Source: Eutypella sp. D-1 (lineage: Eukaryota; Ascomycota; Sordariomycetes; Xylariales; Diatrypaceae). From it: a DNA stretch of 64,000 bases. The stretch covers positions 1,612,001 through 1,676,000 of the forward strand of contig JAJTTP010000005.1 of assembly GCA_023313575.1 (NCBI GenBank), read 5' to 3'. The notes beneath the pieces were generated by a model. That model was not told the DNA's origin. It worked only from the letters and a program-made list of their open reading frames with translations, and searched no databases. Positions 59,533 to 64,000 of this stretch are shown here, in pieces (within the stretch, counting starts at the first letter, position 1; each line of letters begins with the position of its first letter). The position numbers and the translations under genes are program-made.

Positions 59533-60929
59533 ATGCTTACAGCGCAAACCAGGGCACCACCTTTATCGCCACAGATAGCAGCCCGCATCATCGACCCTGG
59601 CTCACGAACGGGTAGCAGAAGCTCGTCGCTGCGGCGCATAGGGTCACCCGCACAGGGGCAGCGGCCAGACTCCGCATCGCCGAGCCGCCGCGCCATGGGT
59701 CCCGGGGCGGGCGCAGCGCCCACCATAATGACGAAGGACTTCTCGTACCTGTTGCGACCGGAGATCTACCATCAGCTGTCTCCATTGACGGTGCCGGCAG
59801 CTTTCCGAGAGTCGGGCCACCAGCCGGCACCCGACACGGCGCTCGAAGAGCTCTTGGCGGGCGGCCACTTCCGCGCGGCGGCGATCGCAGCAGTGCAGGC
59901 CTTGACATCAGCAACGGCGCCGATTGATCCGACAGACCACGTCCGCATCTTCAAGCTGCTGTACACGCGACTAGCATGCCTGTGCTTGGCAGACGCAACG
60001 CCGCTGGCGGCTCAGGAAGCCAAGGCGCTCGAGGACCTTAACTCGGCCTTCTACGTCGACGCCGAGACGTCCGCGCACCTCGTACCGTGGGACCTCCGCG
60101 TCCTTGCCGTCCGCCTGCAGACTATCGGCTTCGGCGACCCCCGCCGCGCCGTCATGAGCTACTACGAGCTAGCTCGCGAGGCGCGTGCTGCTGTGGCCCA
60201 GGCCGCCCGTGGCCTTAACCCCGACCCCGCTGCCGCCCGCCTCTGGGACGCCCGACTCGCTGATCTCGGCGTCCGCGTCGCCGGCGCCCTCGTCGAGATG
60301 GACGACCTCGCCGGTGCCGCGGAACACCTGTCTACGCTGGGCGGGGGCTCTGGTGCGGACGATGACGGCGGGTTGGCGATGAGCCGCGCGCTCATGTGGC
60401 TGCACCTCGGCGACGTGGAGGCCGCGCGACGGTGCATCGGTGGTGAGGCGGGAAGCAGGCGTGCCAAGGTCGTAGAGGCCCTCGCCGACATGGCAGACGG
60501 CGACTACGAGGCGGCGCTGCGGAAGTGGAGGGCACTGCAGACGGCAATGGAGGAAGGAGGCGAGGAGGCGGAGGCGACGAAGATTCAGGACGAGATGGTC
60601 GGTGTCAACCTCGCTGTCTGCCTGCTGTACGTCGGCAGGATGGAAGAGGTAAGCTTTTCCTTTCTTTACATTCCTAAATCAATTCGGCCCTGCCAGCCGG
60701 AGTGCGCGGCTTTGCTAATGACGAGACTCCTCTCTAGGGGCGAGATATCCTGGAAGGGCTTGTGAACGCGGGCTGTGCGTCCCATACGCTGCTATTTAAC
60801 CTTACGACCATGTACGAACTGGCCACGGACAGGGCCAAGGGCCTTAAGACGCGGCTCGCGGAGCGGGTGGCCGCGCTGGAGCCCTCTGCTCAGGGATGGG
60901 AGAAGACAAATGCCGACTTCAAGCTCTAA
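59533..60929 (+). CDS. TRAPPC12-like TPR protein (trafficking protein particle complex)
   Basis: Two exons, 59533-60648 and 60738-60929, with an 89-bp intron, give 435 residues. TRAPPC12 belongs to the TRAPP complexes that act in ER-Golgi and autophagic traffic. The N-terminal 60 residues are Pro/Ser/Arg-rich. Then FSYLLRPEIYHQLSPLTVPAAF leads into a helical solenoid with TPR-like helices (ALEELLAGGHFRAAAIAAV, LYTRLACLCLADA, WDLRVLAVRLQTIGFGDPRRA). The end, HTLLFNLTTMYELATDRAK, is the conserved TRAPPC12 C-terminus and is in phase only after the splice. The protein is shorter than many fungal relatives, so an additional upstream exon is possible. The codons are strongly GC-rich (Ala, Arg). Confidence 0.82.
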
Positions 60930-61221
60930 GACACGGATCATGGCAAACTATGATAATGGTGGTAGGCAGCATCGATAATAGGAATAATCACGGCAGTGGG
61001 ATGTGGTTCTATCAGCGTTTAGCAGAATATAAAATCAGTACTATTATTATCAGTGTCGTAAACGCATTCCGCAAACTCCAGTCGCCTGTATGCATCGCTC
61101 TTAGCCACTTGCGTGGCGATTACGGGGTATCTTAAGGAGACCGCAACGCATCGAACGCCGTACCCATGTAGCACCGAAAATTAGGATGATGTCGCCGGCT
61201 CTTGCTCCTCCGCTAGGGTTT
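60930..61221. other. Short convergent spacer
   Basis: 292 bp of AT-rich DNA between convergent genes; it should hold both 3' ends. Confidence 0.5.
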
Positions 61222-62634
61222 CTACGATAGCTCACTGTCTTTCCCACCAACAAGAGCATTTCCTCCCTCCTTGTCATTAACTGTATCGGATGGGCCGACA
61301 TTTGTTCTCTTGCCAGCAACCTCCTCACCACCAGACACAGTACGCTTCTTCCCTGTTTTCTCAACGTGTTCCCGGTATCTCTGCTGGTTCTGCCTCCACG
61401 CCTCGTCGCCGACCTTCTTCCAGGTCTCCCGTACGAAGTTGCGCACATCGTCCTCGATGTACAGACCGTGCCCGTCCTTGAAATTCCCTGGCGGAAGTAT
61501 GCCGAAGCTCTTGTCGCCCTGCATGATGATCTTCTTGAGGGCGCTGGCAGCACAACTCCTCCACATGGGGCTAGGGCCTCCAGGGCCTCCACTTCCCTCC
61601 TCGAGCGAGGCCTCGGGTAGTGAGGCCTTGATGACGTTCTTCCAGAGGCTTTCCTTCTGACGTTGGATCCGCCACTCGAGGAGTCGTGTACTGTAATCTT
61701 CCTTCACTCCAGGAAAGCGCGCAAAAGCTTCATCACGCACCTCGGATCGTGCCATTCGGGGCTCCATGAACCGGCCCTGCTCTCTACATCTAGGAATGAA
61801 TTCATCAACCCATTCTCGGAACAGAATGCGCTGGTTCATGCGCCGGCGATCGTTGGACTTAAGCTTATCCCTCTCAGTCTCTCCACCAGTCTGTTTCTCG
61901 TGCTCGGGGCTATCTTCATCTTTCGGGCGCACCCAGAAGAAGCGGGACGTCGCGGCGTACTCAAAGACATCATCAAAAGTGGAGAATGGAACTTCCCACT
62001 TTGTCCCATCACATTCGAGGCCGAGGAAATCCAGGACTATCGCTGGGTCTTGGGACAGAAGGATCTTGGCTTTCTTGCGATCATTATCTTCGATCTCTGG
62101 AATCCGAAGATAAAGCCCGATGTGGTCGATGGTAAGTCCGAATGGGCGTATGGTGGCGCCAAGGATGTTCCACAGATCACCATGGGCATGCTTGAAGAGC
62201 ATCCACTGAAGTGTGTCAAGGTTTTTGTAATAGTGAAGGTCAACCTGGATGAAGCGCGACTTTGAAGTCTCTCCATCCTCGCCACTATCCAGCTCTTCGG
62301 GCCAGGGGATCGCAAGCATGAGCGAACCAGGCTCCCCCTTCAACGTCTTCCTGGCGTCCAAGAGATGCGCTGCTGCTTCCAATGGGTCCTTCGGGAGACC
62401 TTGGAGAGACTCACTAGTTGTGTTGCTAGGGAAGGTCTTACTGCGTTCCCAGGCGAGGAAGATGTCGATATCACCATAATCTTTTTTGGAAGGCGCTTCG
62501 ATGGGCGTGGCGACACATATGAAGATCTGCCGCAGCACCCTGTGGCAATGGTCTCGGACATGGCGGTAGAAGGCAGATGGCATGCGAGGTGTATAGAGTG
62601 GCTCTGGGCCAGATGCGAAAGCTTGCCCGCCCAT
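61222..62634 (-). CDS. Putative nucleotidyltransferase-like protein, function unknown
   Basis: One uninterrupted frame of 470 residues from the ATG at 62634. The segment KDYGDIDIFLAWE (Asp55, Asp57) followed by FIQVDLHYY (Asp132) matches the Asp triad layout of the nucleotidyltransferase fold. No clear Gly-Ser motif precedes it. The middle (FGLTIDHIGLYLRIPEIE and FWVRPKDED) and a long helical, charged C-terminal half (REWVDEFIPRCREQGRF, DEAFARFPGVKEDYSTRLLEWR) look conserved. The last 60 residues are basic and disordered (KKRTVSGGEE). I recall similar uncharacterised proteins in many filamentous ascomycetes. The true substrate and whether the triad is active are unknown. Confidence 0.75.
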   Translation of the reverse strand: MGGQAFASGPEPLYTPRMPSAFYRHVRDHCHRVLRQIFICVATPIEAPSKKDYGDIDIFLAWERSKTFPSNTTSESLQGLPKDPLEAAAHLLDARKTLKGEPGSLMLAIPWPEELDSGEDGETSKSRFIQVDLHYYKNLDTLQWMLFKHAHGDLWNILGATIRPFGLTIDHIGLYLRIPEIEDNDRKKAKILLSQDPAIVLDFLGLECDGTKWEVPFSTFDDVFEYAATSRFFWVRPKDEDSPEHEKQTGGETERDKLKSNDRRRMNQRILFREWVDEFIPRCREQGRFMEPRMARSEVRDEAFARFPGVKEDYSTRLLEWRIQRQKESLWKNVIKASLPEASLEEGSGGPGGPSPMWRSCAASALKKIIMQGDKSFGILPPGNFKDGHGLYIEDDVRNFVRETWKKVGDEAWRQNQQRYREHVEKTGKKRTVSGGEEVAGKRTNVGPSDTVNDKEGGNALVGGKDSELS

Positions 62635-64000
62635 GACGCGAGGATGCTATGGTAAAGTCACTAGGTTACCTCTTCGGGATGGTTGAAGGAGATTTGTGTG
62701 ACGCCAAGCTGAAAGATCAATACTGCTGGCATGATACATTGAACGGGAATCTGGAAGGGCTTAACTGGTGTAGTAGTTTTAAAGTAATTTGGTGAGTCAC
62801 TACCGTGGCCAATACCTTGATGATGCCTTGACTGCCTAGGTACTTCTTAGTCCTAGCTCCCGAGAATCTTGGACTTTGGGAGAATGGGAAATATTTCGTG
62901 TAGAACACAGTATGGAAATGTCTACCTAGGTAGGCTTAGGGCGTCTATATCCCGGGGTCGATAGAAACTATAGGTGGTCTTGCCCATGGATACAAAATAG
63001 CCTTATACTACCTAAGTACCTAAGTACAAACAGAGAGGGAAGCCACTGGAGAGTTGTAGGTAGGGCCGTAGGTACGTACCCTGTCACCCAGCAGATGCAT
63101 TTAACCCCGCTATAGCACCCATATGTGGATATCGGGTATCGGGTATCTACGGGGCCATTCCCGGAGTTGCAGGCACGGCACATCTCTACCTACCTAGGTA
63201 TGTAAGACCTCTCCACGTTCTGTGGCTTGGAAGGCGTAGCCTAGTAATCCAGCCGCAGATGTCGCACCTATAACGAACAATCCTTACCGAGAGGAATATG
63301 CAACCAAGGCAGCAGCTACCTATTTCATGGAAGCTGAAATGTATATGAAGCATGTGCCCAATCATATCGTATTATTTATGATATTTCGTTTTGATAAGTA
63401 CAATAGCTGGAAAACAATTTATCCTCTATAGTCTTGGGAGGCATCCAGATGCCCCGTCTACAAGCCTTCCAATGTAACCAACCAGCCAACCGGCAACCCC
63501 AAATGAGAGGGAGCAGCTGACAAACGAGGGGCAGGGCAACAAACAATAACTCGTCTTACATCCCTTCAGGGATAAATCTCCCGGGATCATCGTTAGGTAT
63601 TTAATACATGCAGTCGCCTCTACTTATTCAAGTTACTCAACTTCATCTCAGTGAAACATGTGAAATACCACGTGCTATATCCATCACCTACCCTGGTAAG
63701 CACATTACAGTGCATACCTGAGTATACTTATACCTGACCCCTTATGTCATAAGGCCCTCTCATCTTCTCTGAAAAAATTCAAATTGATCTCATGTGATAA
63801 CGCGCAAACATCAGCAAGCATACACGCTTCATTTTGGCCATTTCTCCCCTTACCTTCAGGTGATTTCGCCCCCAAGCTTTGAGGGGGTTCGCTGATTGGA
63901 TTGGTCAGTCTGTCAACCAGTCACCCGCATCCATGAATGCATGAATGTGCATGCATTTTGTTTCACAGGCTCAGAAATGCGTTTGTGATAGCAACGGCCC
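62635..64000. other. Right-end intergenic DNA
   Basis: About 1.4 kb without a supported gene. It has three close CCTAGGTA-type sites (62835-62842, 62923-62932, 63191-63200) and further TACCTAAGTA variants near 63008-63075. Confidence 0.5.
62923..63200. repeat. Cluster of TACCTAGGTA palindromes and variants
   Basis: Two perfect TACCTAGGTA palindromes (62923-62932 and 63191-63200) flank TACCTAAGTA-like copies near 63008-63025. The same motif occurs elsewhere in the window only between genes. Confidence 0.7.

Overview
The window looks like nuclear DNA of a filamentous ascomycete, probably a Sordariomycete; I cannot name the species. The signs are short introns (about 48-125 bp) with GT...AG ends and CTAAC-type branch sites, one gene per transcript, long compositionally mixed spacers, and typical families: GH10 xylanase, unspecific peroxygenase, Pth11/SAT4-type rhodopsin-domain proteins, a BBE-like FAD oxidase and fungal LtrA. 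There are about 17 intact protein genes plus one 32-residue small ORF. I rebuilt exon joins by hand from splice signals, reading phase and family motifs; nearly all add up to complete frames. I saw no tRNA, rRNA, CRISPR array or intact transposon.

Left part (1-12.7 kb): the 3' part of a modular low-complexity protein; a large disordered protein with one membrane span near its C-terminus; a secreted heme-thiolate peroxidase (7720-8650); and a CSC1/OSCA-type stress-gated cation channel (9522-12676). From 12.7 to 26.2 kb the DNA is gene-poor. It holds only a secreted GH10 xylanase (17611-19028) and a low-complexity, probably nuclear protein (21848-22908), with microsatellites, poly-G/C runs and a telomere-like tract between them.

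Middle part (26.2-45.1 kb): an ENA-type P-type cation ATPase; a secreted BBE-like FAD oxidase; a rhodopsin-domain membrane protein; an HSL-type alpha/beta-hydrolase; a possible myristoylated microprotein; the DPM1 catalytic subunit of dolichol-phosphate mannose synthase; and a predicted amidoligase. FAD oxidase, membrane protein and hydrolase lie together in 8.6 kb and look like accessory metabolism.

Right part (45.1-64 kb): an RGG-headed protein with a CSN8/eIF3k-like C-terminus; a seven-intron LtrA membrane protein; a decayed block with remnants of a secondary-metabolism methyltransferase and a second BBE-like oxidase; a second rhodopsin-domain protein; an MFS anion/vitamin-type transporter; a TRAPPC12-like trafficking protein; and a protein with a nucleotidyltransferase-like Asp triad. 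Housekeeping genes (DPM1, TRAPPC12-like) alternate with accessory genes (peroxygenase, xylanase, oxidases, transporters, sensors). The strongest leads are the microprotein at 40082, the peroxygenase with an altered EHD motif, the amidoligase, the decayed cluster near 52 kb, and a perfect 10-bp palindrome (TACCTAGGTA) found five times, always between genes.
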